This document shows positions 16,212 through 23,842 of a DNA stretch of 45,507 nt, piece by piece. Made by a program: the position numbers and the translations under genes. Under the pieces are notes generated by a model. The model did no database searches and was not told the DNA's origin. It was given only the letters and a program-made list of their open reading frames with translations. Source of the DNA: Amycolatopsis pittospori (GTDB lineage: Bacteria; Actinomycetota; Actinomycetes; Mycobacteriales; Pseudonocardiaceae); the NCBI RefSeq assembly GCF_013870525.1, contig NZ_JACBXD010000064.1:1-45507 (forward strand), given 5' to 3'. How positions within the stretch are numbered: position 1 is the stretch's first letter; each line of letters opens with the position of its first letter.

Positions 16212-17732
16212 CTATTTGACCTTGGTCGTGATCTGGGAGGTGAGCTGCCCGCCGTCGGTCCTGGCGAGCAGGCAGAAGTAGCCGCGCGAGTAGGAGGTGT
16301 TCTCCTCGCTCAGCGGCCGTTTCCACTCCGCCTCGGTCGGCACGACGGCTCGCCACGTCAGCGTCGAGCGCTGCGGGGCGGGCACGACGTTCGAGTTGAA
16401 CGTCGCCGAGCACAGCGCTTCGGCGATCCTGTTGACGGCATCGGCACCGGGGTACTCGGCGATCGCGGCGTCATCGTCGCTGGCGGACTCCACCTCGAGG
16501 AGACTCCCCTTGGCATAGACCTCGACCAGGTGATCCTTACTGCAGGTGCCCTGCGTGTCGGAGTTCAGCGTGGCCGCCTGCTGCTGCAGCGGGATGTTGT
16601 AGCAGTCGCTGAGCGAGCGGTCGACCTTGAGCTGGCCGTTGATGCCGTAGGTCAGCGTGGGCTGCGCCTGGTTGTTCCCCTCGGGCGCGGCCATCCAGCG
16701 GCCCAGGAAGATCCCGCCGACCAGGGCGCCGATCACGGCGACCGCGGCCAGGCTCAGCCAGAGCGGACGGAGGTTGCGCTTGGCGGGGGCAGGAGCGGAC
16801 GCGAGCCGGGTCATCGGCTGGCCGGGGTGCAGCATCGCCGTGCCGCCCGAGGGCGGGGTCGGCTGGGCCTGCACTCCCTGCGCGGCCGAGAACAGGCTGC
16901 GGACCTGGTCGTACGACATCCGCGCCTCGGGTTTGGTGACCAGCAGGCCGAGGATCGCGGCGGCCAGCGGGCCCTGCACCCGGGTCAGGTACGGCGCCTC
17001 GGTCATGATCGCGTGCAGGGTGGCCGCGGTCGTCGACCGTTCGAACGCGACGATCCCTTCGGCGGCGAAGAACAGCGTCGTACCCAGCGACCAGAGGTCG
17101 GATTCGGGCATCGCGTCGCGGCCTTCGACCCGCTCCGGCGCCATGAACGCGGGCGAGCCGACGATCATGCCGCTGGTGGTCAGCCGCGGGTCGTCGGCGG
17201 CGTGCGCGATACCGAAGTCGGTGAGCTTCACCCGGCCGTCCGGCGCGACCATGATGTTGGCCGGTTTGACGTCGCGGTGCACGATCCCGGCGGCGTGCGC
17301 GGCCCGCAGCGCGGACAGCACCCGCTCCCCCACCAGCGCGACCTGCTGGGCGGGCATGGGCCCGCGTTCCCGCACGAGGTCGGCCAGCGTCGGCGCCTCG
17401 ACCAGCTCCATCACGATGAAGGTGGCGCCGTTCTCGGTGACGACGTCGTACACGGTGACGACGGCGGGATCGTTGAGCCGGCCGGCGGAGCGGACCTCGC
17501 GCAGCATCCGCTCCGAAAGCACCGAGGCGTCCTCGGGGGCGTCCGGGAACTTCAGCTCCTTGATCGCCACCTGGCGGCCGATCACCTGGTCCTGGGCACG
17601 CCAGACGATCCCCATCCCGCCGCGGCCGAGCTCGCCCAGCAGGGCGTAACGGCCGGCGACGATCCGTGCGCCAGTGGCCTGGTACGTCTGCTGGGGCGGC
17701 GGCCCGTACGGACGGGTCTGTTCGTCGGTCAA
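16212..17732 (-). CDS. membrane Ser/Thr protein kinase (PknB-like)
   Basis: A 506-residue eukaryotic-type kinase. The start codon appears to be TTG, with AAGGAG ten bases upstream. Kinase domain ~28-285: glycine loop GRGGMG (36-41), VAIKE (Lys58), catalytic HRDVKPAN (Asp154), DFG (172-174) and APE (198-200). A Pro/Ala linker, one transmembrane helix (~325-347) and an extracellular domain of ~150 residues with several Cys follow. The outer domain is not a PASTA array; it looks like the septum/DUF3558-type sensor fold of other actinobacterial kinases. It sits between dapA and the ACT gene; the ligand is unknown. Confidence 0.93.
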   Translation of the reverse strand: MTDEQTRPYGPPPQQTYQATGARIVAGRYALLGELGRGGMGIVWRAQDQVIGRQVAIKELKFPDAPEDASVLSERMLREVRSAGRLNDPAVVTVYDVVTENGATFIVMELVEAPTLADLVRERGPMPAQQVALVGERVLSALRAAHAAGIVHRDVKPANIMVAPDGRVKLTDFGIAHAADDPRLTTSGMIVGSPAFMAPERVEGRDAMPESDLWSLGTTLFFAAEGIVAFERSTTAATLHAIMTEAPYLTRVQGPLAAAILGLLVTKPEARMSYDQVRSLFSAAQGVQAQPTPPSGGTAMLHPGQPMTRLASAPAPAKRNLRPLWLSLAAVAVIGALVGGIFLGRWMAAPEGNNQAQPTLTYGINGQLKVDRSLSDCYNIPLQQQAATLNSDTQGTCSKDHLVEVYAKGSLLEVESASDDDAAIAEYPGADAVNRIAEALCSATFNSNVVPAPQRSTLTWRAVVPTEAEWKRPLSEENTSYSRGYFCLLARTDGGQLTSQITTKVK

Positions 17733-17815
17733 GGTTTCGGCGCTCCTTCGGTTCGCGCAGGATGCTAACTCGGACCCGTTCGCGCCCCGAAAGGTTCCTT
17801 ATTCCGGCGTCTGGA

Positions 17816-18208
17816 TCAGACCGTGACCTCGTGCCCGGACTCCCGGAGCGCCTTCACCGCGCGCTCCAGCTCGGGAGCCCGGACCAGCACGTGGTCGGTG
17901 TCGAAAGTGGACAGCGAGAACAGCGCCACCCCGGCGGCGGCCAGCTCGCTCGACAGCGCCGCGATGATGCCGGTCAGCGTGAACGCCAGCGGCCCGCGGA
18001 CGGTGAGCAGCCGCCAGCCCTCCTCGACGGTGGCCCCGGACGGCGCGAGGCCGGCCGGGCAGATCACCGACAGCTCTTCCGGCGTCCGCGTGACCGAGAT
18101 CAGCACGGGCTCGCCCGGGTCGAGCAGGTTCGCCGGAACCGGCGCGTCCGGGGCGAGGCGGGCGACCGCGTACTCGCCGGGCCGGACGTCGATCGCGAGG
18201 CGGCGCAT
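17816..18208 (-). CDS. ACT-domain protein
   Basis: A 130-residue cytosolic protein with two ACT-like halves; the second (LTGIIAALSSELAAAGVALFSLSTFDTDHVLVRAPELERAVKAL) fits the ACT_7 pattern. ACT domains bind small ligands, usually amino acids. The ATG overlaps the thyX stop by one base (TGATG), so it is translated with thyX. The ligand is not predictable. Confidence 0.85.
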   Translation of the reverse strand: MRRLAIDVRPGEYAVARLAPDAPVPANLLDPGEPVLISVTRTPEELSVICPAGLAPSGATVEEGWRLLTVRGPLAFTLTGIIAALSSELAAAGVALFSLSTFDTDHVLVRAPELERAVKALRESGHEVTV

Positions 18209-18960
18209 CAGCCTTCGAGGACCTTCGGGCTGGACGCGACCTCGGTGCCGTCGGGCAGCGCGGAGATGGTGAAGTCCGCGAACACGTTGCCCGAGGCCTT
18301 CTGCAGCTCACGCAGGCAGTCGATGGCCAGGGCGCGGATCTCGACGTCGGCGTGCTCGGTGGCGCGCATCGCGATGAAGTGGCGCCAGGCGCGGTAGTTG
18401 CCGGTGACCACGATGCGGGTCTCGGTGGCGTTCGGCAGCACGGCGCGCGCGGCCTGACGGGCCTGCTTACGGCGGAGCGTCGCGCTCGGCACGTCCGCGA
18501 ACTTCTCCTCCAGCCCGGCGAGCAGCTCGGTGTAGGCGTCGACGGCGGCCTGCGAGGCGGCGAGGAACTTCGCGTGCAGCTCCGGGTCCTGCGCGATGAC
18601 GTCGGGCTCGACGAACGCGGCGTCGCGCTCTGGGACGTAGCGCTGCGAGAGCTGCGAGTAGGAGAAGTGCCGGTGACGGATCAGCTCGTGCGTCAGCGAC
18701 CGGGAGATCCCGGTGATGTAGAAGCTGACGGAGCCGTGCTCCAGCACCGAAAGGTGGCCGACGTCGATGATGTGCTCGAGGTAGCCGGCGTTGGTGGCCG
18801 TCTTCGGGTTCGGCTTCTTCCAGGACTGGTAGCAGGCCCGGCCCGCGAATTCGGCCAGCGCCTCACCACCGTCGGCGTCGGTCGACCACGGTACGTCCGA
18901 CGGAGGGAAGAACTCCGTCTTCGCGATCAGTTGAACCTTGGGTGACACGGTCTCGGCCAC
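18208..18960 (-). CDS. thyX: FAD-dependent thymidylate synthase
   Basis: A 250-residue flavin-dependent synthase that methylates dUMP to dTMP using methylenetetrahydrofolate and NADPH. The ThyX motif RHRxxSxxxxSxR is exact: R95-H-R97, S100, S105, R107. I start at the GTG at 18960 (VAETVSPK) because AGGGAG lies seven bases upstream; the frame runs on to 19026 without such support. It is divergent from the ribbon-helix-helix gene over 133 bp. The product depends on FAD, made by RibF at 30502-31464. Confidence 0.96.
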   Translation of the reverse strand: MAETVSPKVQLIAKTEFFPPSDVPWSTDADGGEALAEFAGRACYQSWKKPNPKTATNAGYLEHIIDVGHLSVLEHGSVSFYITGISRSLTHELIRHRHFSYSQLSQRYVPERDAAFVEPDVIAQDPELHAKFLAASQAAVDAYTELLAGLEEKFADVPSATLRRKQARQAARAVLPNATETRIVVTGNYRAWRHFIAMRATEHADVEIRALAIDCLRELQKASGNVFADFTISALPDGTEVASSPKVLEG

Positions 18961-19032
18961 GTTCGCACTCCCTTTCGACCCCTGCTCCACGACTCCAGGC
19001 AGCGTAACCGCAGGCGACTCTGACACCCCGGC

Positions 19033-19093
19033 GACATCACGGTGACGTCATGGCCTCCTTGACTGACATCACTTATGACGTCATAGTGGTGTC
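19033..19093 (+). promoter_or_regulatory. double operator and leaderless promoter of the RHH gene
   Basis: Two copies of one site in the same orientation: GACATCAC, two bases, TGACGTCAT at 19033-19051, and GACATCAC, three bases, TGACGTCAT at 19065-19084. Each contains the palindrome TGACGTCA, and the second is part of the longer TATGACGTCATA. CATAGT at 19082-19087 lies six bases before the ATG, so the downstream site overlaps the likely -10. This is the layout of an autorepressed gene. The upstream copy is also close to the divergent thyX. Confidence 0.65.
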
Positions 19094-19618
19094 ATGGATC
19101 TGACGCCGTACATCACAAGCCTTCGCGAGGACCTCGCGAACACGGCTTCGGCCGGCGACGAGCAGACGCGGCGCGCTGCCGCGCTGCTGTCGTCGGCGCT
19201 GGAGCCCGCCGCCCGGCTGACCATCATGAACGCCCTCGCCGACCTGGCCGCCGAAGTGACTTCGGCGCTGCCCGGGCACGTCGTCGACGTCCGGCTCGAC
19301 GGCCGCGACGTGCGCGTCGTCGTCACCGGTTCCGGGGAGCGCGCCGAACAGTCCGCGCCGCGTCAGGAGGCGCCGCGGGAGGCCCCGCGCGGCCCCAAGA
19401 TCGACACGGGCGACATCACCAGGATCACGCTGCGCCTGTTCGAGCAGGTCAAGGGCCAGGCCGAAGCCGCGGCCGCGTCCCAGGGCGTTTCGCTGAACAC
19501 GTTCGTTTCGCAGGCCGTCCAGGGCGCGCTGGGCAAGAGCGGCGGCGAGCACTGGCAGCACAAGCAGAAGCCGGACGGCGGTGCCGGTTCCCACCTGCAC
19601 GGCTGGGTCCAGGGCTGA
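19094..19618 (+). CDS. ribbon-helix-helix (HicB/Arc-like) regulator
   Basis: A 174-residue protein. Residues 1-80 form an alpha/beta domain (MDLTPYITSLREDL ... DVRLDGRDVRVVVT); a charged linker rich in Glu/Pro/Arg follows (~81-104), then a ribbon-helix-helix DNA-binding domain (~107-147: ITRITLRLFEQVKGQAEAAAASQGVSLNTFVSQAV) and a His/Gly-rich tail. RHH dimers read palindromic operators through a beta strand, which fits the paired sites directly upstream. Annotators often call this family 'HicB antitoxin', but there is no toxin partner here. The next gene, ten bases away, is DUF4097, a pairing I know from streptomycetes. Confidence 0.85.
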   Translation: MDLTPYITSLREDLANTASAGDEQTRRAAALLSSALEPAARLTIMNALADLAAEVTSALPGHVVDVRLDGRDVRVVVTGSGERAEQSAPRQEAPREAPRGPKIDTGDITRITLRLFEQVKGQAEAAAASQGVSLNTFVSQAVQGALGKSGGEHWQHKQKPDGGAGSHLHGWVQG

Positions 19619-19628
19619 GGGGACGGAA

Positions 19629-20537
19629 ATGACCGAGGAAAACACCCCCACGGGTGAAGAGGCCGTACGCGTCGAAGAGTTCGAAGCCGACGGCCCGATC
19701 GAGATCGACGTGAACCTGGCCATCGGCCGGGTGACCATCGAACTGTCCGGCGAACCCGGCATCCGCGCCGAGGTCCGCCGCGACGGTGGCGAGCAGCAAC
19801 CCTGGGTCGACGGGATGACGAGCCTGCTCAGCTGGGTCGGGGAACGCTTCGGCGACCAGCTCGGTGGCACGCAGGGGACGTCGGTGGACGACGCCGTCAC
19901 GCAGACGCGGATCGAGAAGGTCGGCAACCGCCTGGTCGTCCAGGCGCCGAAGGCCTGGCAGCTGAAGAACGTCCCGCTCGGCGTGACCGTCCGGGCGCCC
20001 GCCGGATCGCACCTGGAGGTGCGCGCCGGAGCGGCCGACGTCACGGTGACCGGTTCCGCGGGACGGGCCGACATCCTGACCGGCGCCGGCAAGGTCGGCC
20101 TCGAACGGGCCGACGGTTCCGCGATCGTCCGCACCGGCACCGGCGACATCAAACTCGGCCCGACCCTGTCCGGTCTGCAACTGCGCACCGGCAGCGGCCA
20201 TGTCGAAGCGTCCTCGGTGAGCGGTTCGGCCACGGTCGCGACCGGTACCGGCGACGTCTGGCTCGGCGCCGTCGCGGGCGAGGTCCTGGCCCGCACCGGC
20301 AGCGGCGACCTCTCGGTGGCGGACGCCGCCTCCGGGTCGCTGGAACTGACCACCGGTTCGGGCGAGGTCCGGGTCGGGATCCGCGGCGGTGTCGCCGCCG
20401 AGATCGACCTTTCGTCGACGACGGGTTCCGTATCGTCCGAGCTGGATGTCGTGGAAAGCGCCCCTTCCGAGGTCTCGCTGAAGGTGCGGGCACGGACCGG
20501 GACCGGCAACGCGGTGGTGACCAGCGCGGCCCAGTGA
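19629..20537 (+). CDS. DUF4097 beta-strand-repeat protein
   Basis: A 302-residue protein starting at the ATG at 19629, ten bases after the RHH gene; the frame is open upstream. The acidic N-terminus leads to a head domain, then a series of ~20-residue repeats with the pattern V-x-T-G-(S/T)-G-x-(V/I/L) (AGAADVTVTGSAG, RTGTGDIKLG, RTGSGHVEAS, ATGTGDVWLG, RTGSGDLSVA, TTGSGEVRVG), the DUF4097 right-handed beta-helix. No signal peptide or membrane segment is visible. The role is unknown; linkage suggests it acts with, or is regulated by, the RHH protein. Confidence 0.87.
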   Translation: MTEENTPTGEEAVRVEEFEADGPIEIDVNLAIGRVTIELSGEPGIRAEVRRDGGEQQPWVDGMTSLLSWVGERFGDQLGGTQGTSVDDAVTQTRIEKVGNRLVVQAPKAWQLKNVPLGVTVRAPAGSHLEVRAGAADVTVTGSAGRADILTGAGKVGLERADGSAIVRTGTGDIKLGPTLSGLQLRTGSGHVEASSVSGSATVATGTGDVWLGAVAGEVLARTGSGDLSVADAASGSLELTTGSGEVRVGIRGGVAAEIDLSSTTGSVSSELDVVESAPSEVSLKVRARTGTGNAVVTSAAQ

Positions 20538-20558
20538 GGCCGCGGACTGCAGGGGGAT

Positions 20559-20609
20559 CAAGGGACCTTTGCTCTCGCCTTCCACGGGCGCGAGAGCAAA
20601 GGTCCCTTG
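20559..20609. repeat. 51-bp palindrome after DUF4097 (family C)
   Basis: Arms 20559-20577 and 20591-20609 are perfect 19-bp complements with a 13-base loop. It starts 22 bp past the DUF4097 stop, in a convergent gap, and is followed 22 bp later by a second, unrelated palindrome. Confidence 0.9.
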
Positions 20610-20631
20610 CTCACTTCAGGGGATCGGGTGG

Positions 20632-20675
20632 TCGTGAGTGGCGATTCGGGTTAGAACCCGAATCGCCACTCACGA
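20632..20675. repeat. 44-bp perfect palindrome (family B, copy 2)
   Basis: Arms 20632-20652 and 20655-20675 are perfect complements (21 bp; one more base pair flanks each side). It has the same length, ends (TCGTGAGTGG) and centre (GGTTAGAACC) as 7366-7409, but the middle seven bases are CGATTCG, again complemented on both arms. It sits in the convergent gap between DUF4097 and the YcaQ-type gene. Confidence 0.92.
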
Positions 20676-20735
20676 CCCCTGCCACCCCAGGTCGGAAAGT
20701 AGCGAAGACCTCCTGAGGAACCGGCGCGTGAGAGC

Positions 20736-21956
20736 TCAGCGCACCAGTCGCGCGAGCACGGGAGCGAGATCGCCCCGCTCCCCCACCACGACCCCGGCCA
20801 GTCCTTGCCATTCCGCCATCAGCCGCAGTTCCCCGGCGAGCTCGTTCGCGACCCGCGCGACGTCCACCCCGGGCTCGGCGAAGGCACCCTGAACGCGAAG
20901 CACCCCGGCCGCCCGATCGCATTTGAGGTCCACACGACCGACGAGTTCGCCGTCCAGCAGGAACGGGAAGACGTAGTAGCCGTAGATCCGTTTCGGCTCG
21001 GGGACGTAGATCTCGATGCGGTAGAAGAAGTCGAAGATGCGCTCGGTGCGGGCGCGTTCCCAGATCAGCGGGTCGAACGGCGACAGCAGCGCGCGGCCGG
21101 TGACCGAACGCGGCGCCTTCGCCGCGAAGTGCCGGTACGCCGGGGCGGGCCAGCCGTCCACGATCACCGGTTCCAGCACGCCCGCGTCGACGAGTTCGGC
21201 GACGGCCCGCTTGCTCACGTCGGGGCCGAGCCGGTAGTAGTCCCGCAGGTCCGGTTCGGTCCCGATGCCCAGCGCGACGGCCGCGCGGGTGATCAGTTCG
21301 CGGGCGCCCTCCTCCGGGCTCACCCGGCGAGCCAGGATCTCGGGCGGGACCACGCGTTCGGTCAGGTCGTACAGCCGCTCGAACGAGCGCCGGGTGCCGG
21401 TGGTCAGCTGCCCCATGCCGAACAACCACTCGCAGGCCTTCTTGACCTCCGAGCGCTCCCACCACGAGCCCGGTTTATAGCGGGACGAATCGCTTTCCAG
21501 CGCCCGCTCAATACCGCCGGCGCCGATCGGTCCCTTTTCCTTGACGACGGCGAGGATGTCGTCCACCAGCTCGGGCGTCTGTTCCAGCACCTTGGCGTAG
21601 TTGGTCCACCAGCCCATCCGCTTCGCCCCGGACCGCAGCAGCGGCCAGTCCTCCACCGGCAGCAGACTCGCCTCGTGCGCCCAGGATTCGACCAGCATCC
21701 TGGGTTTGCGCGCGGAATGGGACCAGGCCGCGTCGTCCACCAGGGTGGGCTCGTACGCGCCCAGCCGGGAGAACAGCGGCATGTAGTGCGCGCGGACCGC
21801 GACGTTCACCGAATCCAGCTGCAGCAACTGGATCCGCGACAACACACGCTGCAGATGCCGTCTGGTCGCCGTTCCGCTCGGCCGCGCGTCGGCGAACCCT
21901 TGTGCGGCCAGGGCGATCCGGCGCGCGACCGGTCCGCTGATGGTCGTAGTGCTCAT
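20736..21956 (-). CDS. HTH_42 (YcaQ/AlkX-type) DNA glycosylase
   Basis: A 406-residue protein from the ATG at 21956 (MSTTTISG); the frame is open to 22127, but that part looks non-coding. It is a chain of winged-helix domains of the HTH_42 superfamily, which unhooks interstrand crosslinks and removes bulky alkylated bases. The early helix carries LLQLDSVNV: the Q-hydrophobic-D motif (Q46-L-D48) marks YcaQ/AlkX-like members, whereas AlkZ-like ones have Q-hydrophobic-Q. Other family segments are FDPLIWERARTERIFDFFYRIEIYVPEPKRIYGYYVFPFLLDG and DLKCDRAAGVLRVQGAF. It lies convergent to DUF4097 and divergent from the GNAT gene. Confidence 0.87.
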   Translation of the reverse strand: MSTTTISGPVARRIALAAQGFADARPSGTATRRHLQRVLSRIQLLQLDSVNVAVRAHYMPLFSRLGAYEPTLVDDAAWSHSARKPRMLVESWAHEASLLPVEDWPLLRSGAKRMGWWTNYAKVLEQTPELVDDILAVVKEKGPIGAGGIERALESDSSRYKPGSWWERSEVKKACEWLFGMGQLTTGTRRSFERLYDLTERVVPPEILARRVSPEEGARELITRAAVALGIGTEPDLRDYYRLGPDVSKRAVAELVDAGVLEPVIVDGWPAPAYRHFAAKAPRSVTGRALLSPFDPLIWERARTERIFDFFYRIEIYVPEPKRIYGYYVFPFLLDGELVGRVDLKCDRAAGVLRVQGAFAEPGVDVARVANELAGELRLMAEWQGLAGVVVGERGDLAPVLARLVR

Positions 21957-22068
21957 CGTTCGCATGGTGCCATCCGCCACCGACAGTTTCCGGCGGTCCC
22001 ACTGGCTCCACCTTCCTCCCACCCCACCCTCAACGGATGGAGCTTCGCCCCGCTGTAGGTTTTCCCGC

Positions 22069-22629
22069 ATGGCCGCCGCCGAAGTCCGCCCCGCAGTCGT
22101 GTCCGACGCCCCTGAGATCGCCCGCATCCAACGCGATACCTGGCGTAGCGCCTACACGGAGCTGCTCGGCGAAGCGGCTGTCGCCGAGCTCGACGTCGTA
22201 GAGCTCGAAAAGACCTGGGCCGAGACGATCGAGTTCCCGGCTACGCGCGTCTTCGTGGCCACCGAAGGCGAATTCACCGTCGGCTTCTGCGTCGCCGGCC
22301 GAGCTCCGGAGAGCGAGGTCGCCGCGGCCGACGGATCGCTGCCGGAAGACGCCTCGACGACGGCGCTCATCGCGTCGCTGCTGGTCGAGCCGCGCTGGGG
22401 ACGGCGCGGGCACGCCGGGCGGCTGCTCGCGAACGCGTCCGCGTGGCTGCGTGAGGACGGCGCCACCCGCGGGATCAGCTGGGTCGCCCAGACCGATCAC
22501 GCGTCACTGGGCTTCTTCCGCCGAGCGGGCTGGTCCCCCGACGGAACCGTCCGCATCCTCGACACCGGAAGCACGAACGTGCGCGAAGTCCGGCTCACCG
22601 GCACCCTCGCCCTCGAGCTCACTCCCTGA
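22069..22629 (+). CDS. GNAT-family N-acetyltransferase
   Basis: A 186-residue GNAT protein from the ATG at 22069 (MAAAEVRPAVVSDAPEIARIQRDTWRSAY). The acetyl-CoA loop is visible as LLVEPRWGRRGHAGRLLANASAWL and the last strand as HASLGFFRRAGWSPDGTVRIL. The acceptor is unknown. TAGGTT at 22056-22061, seven bases before the ATG, suggests a leaderless transcript. Its last 126 bp overlap the convergent GtrA gene. Confidence 0.87.
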   Translation: MAAAEVRPAVVSDAPEIARIQRDTWRSAYTELLGEAAVAELDVVELEKTWAETIEFPATRVFVATEGEFTVGFCVAGRAPESEVAAADGSLPEDASTTALIASLLVEPRWGRRGHAGRLLANASAWLREDGATRGISWVAQTDHASLGFFRRAGWSPDGTVRILDTGSTNVREVRLTGTLALELTP

Positions 22630-23103
22630 CTTCGCGAACACGACCCACCGCATCACCGAGTACATGAAGACGCCTTCGCACGCCCCGGCGATGAGCCGGG
22701 ACAGGCGGTAGTCGACGCCCAGCGCGGCGAGTCCCGCGCCGACGCCGAGCAAAAAGGCCACGTAGTTGACGACGATCGCGATGACGTAAAGCACCGCCTG
22801 CCTGCCGACAGGCGCGTGCGAGCGGAAGTTCATGCTGCGGTTCAGCACGAAGCTCAGCCCGAACGCGACCCCGTACGCGAGCGTGATCGCCAGCCACACC
22901 GGCAGGCCGAGCCAGCCGCGGAGCAGCGTCAGGAGGATCAGGTCGACCCCGAAGGTGAACCCGTTGATGAGCGCGAAACCGAGGAAACTCGGCGCCACCA
23001 GCCGGGAAAGCCCGAAGGGGAGGCGCCGGACCACGGCCGCGCAGAAGTCGGCGAAGCGATCCGCGAAACCCTTGGCGCGGACCGCGTCGTGCACGTCGGC
23101 CAC
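22504..23103 (-). CDS. GtrA-family membrane protein
   Basis: A 199-residue protein with four helices in the GtrA pattern: SFLGFALINGFTFGVDLILLTLL, then LAITLAYGVAFGLSFVLNRSMNFRS (conserved N-x-x-x-x-F after helix 2), then two further helices ending RWVVFA. GtrA proteins are thought to flip polyprenyl-linked sugars for cell-wall or lipid glycosylation. The family domain ends near residue ~158; the acidic, low-complexity tail of ~40 residues is encoded entirely opposite the 3' end of the GNAT gene, so it may be a run-on extension. Start GTG; no good RBS. Confidence 0.85.
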   Translation of the reverse strand: MADVHDAVRAKGFADRFADFCAAVVRRLPFGLSRLVAPSFLGFALINGFTFGVDLILLTLLRGWLGLPVWLAITLAYGVAFGLSFVLNRSMNFRSHAPVGRQAVLYVIAIVVNYVAFLLGVGAGLAALGVDYRLSRLIAGACEGVFMYSVMRWVVFAKSGSELEGEGAGEPDFAHVRASGVEDADGSVGGPARSAEEAQ

Positions 23104-23252
23104 GAGCCCAGCATGGCAGCGGCAGGTGGACGCGAGCCGACCAGCAGGTGATCTTCTGGGGCGGGCCGGAGCCGGGGAACGGGGGCTTGCCCCAGTGCGT
23201 CCAGCATTTCAGCTGATAGCTTTGAGAAGACGAAGATAACGGGGAGGCAACG

Positions 23253-23774
23253 ATGGTGGGCTGGTTGCTCCTGTCGTTCGGGGTCGCCTTCGGCTCCGCG
23301 ATTCTCCCCATCGTCAGTGTCGAGATGTTCCTCATCGGCCTCTGCGCGAGCGAGCCGACACTGCCGTGGCTCCTGCTCGGCGCCGTCGTCGCCGCAGGTC
23401 AGGTGGGCGGGAAGACGCTCTACTACCTCGCCGCGCGCGGCAAGATCAAGCTGCCGAAGCCGCTGCACGACCGCCTGCACCGCGAGCGGCCGCCCACCCC
23501 GCGCCGCGAGCGGTGGCGGGCGCGCACCAAGAAGATGCGGGCCCGGCTCGACGCGCTTCGCGAACGCTGTCACCGGCATCCCCACTGGATGGCGGGCACC
23601 TACGGGGTGAGTTCGGTCGTCGGCCTGCCGCCGTACATGGCCACGAGCGTCCTCGCCGGGCTGGTGAACATGCCGCTGGCGAGTTTCCTGGCCACCGGGT
23701 TCATCGGCCGCTGGCTGCGGTTCAGCCTGCTGGCCGCCTCACCGGCCCTGTTCGCCGGCTGGTTCCACTTCTGA
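23253..23774 (+). CDS. VTT-domain (YqaA/DedA-like) membrane protein
   Basis: A 173-residue protein with GGGGAGG five bases before the ATG. A hydrophobic N-terminal pair (LLLSFGVAFGSAILPIVSVEMFLIGL, then LLLGAVVAAGQVGGKTLYYLAARG) is followed by a strongly basic loop (~65-110, RPPTPRRERWRARTKKMRARLDALRERC). The VTT core has YGVSSVVGLPPYMATSVLAGLVNMPLASFLATGFIGRWLRF. VTT proteins act in lipid scrambling or polyprenyl-phosphate recycling; the exact role is unknown. Divergent from GtrA. Confidence 0.83.
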   Translation: MVGWLLLSFGVAFGSAILPIVSVEMFLIGLCASEPTLPWLLLGAVVAAGQVGGKTLYYLAARGKIKLPKPLHDRLHRERPPTPRRERWRARTKKMRARLDALRERCHRHPHWMAGTYGVSSVVGLPPYMATSVLAGLVNMPLASFLATGFIGRWLRFSLLAASPALFAGWFHF

Positions 23775-23779
23775 ACCAC

Positions 23780-23842
23780 CCGCGTTTAGTCCTCTAGTTG
23801 CGGTCCTGGGGTCTCCCGCAAGTAGTCCTCTAGTTGCGGGAG
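23780..23842. repeat. direct pair of 24-bp REP-like units (family A)
   Basis: Units at 23780-23803 (left arm degenerate) and 23816-23839, same orientation, 36 bp apart. Each has a left arm CCGC(A/G), three bases, AG; the loop TCCT; and a right arm CT, three bases, TGCGG. The second unit extends to a 13-bp stem (23813-23825/23830-23842) with one G-G mismatch. The right arm of unit 1 can also pair with the left arm of unit 2, so the hairpins are mutually exclusive. It occupies the whole convergent gap and runs into the last codons of the gene at 23830. Confidence 0.85.

Noticed and set aside
13489..17768. Long plus-strand frames opposite RNase J, dapA and the kinase
   Set aside because: Same shadow composition; the minus-strand genes carry all catalytic motifs.
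19094..20537. HicAB toxin-antitoxin system
   Set aside because: There is no HicA-like double-stranded-RNA-binding toxin; the partner is a DUF4097 beta-helix protein.
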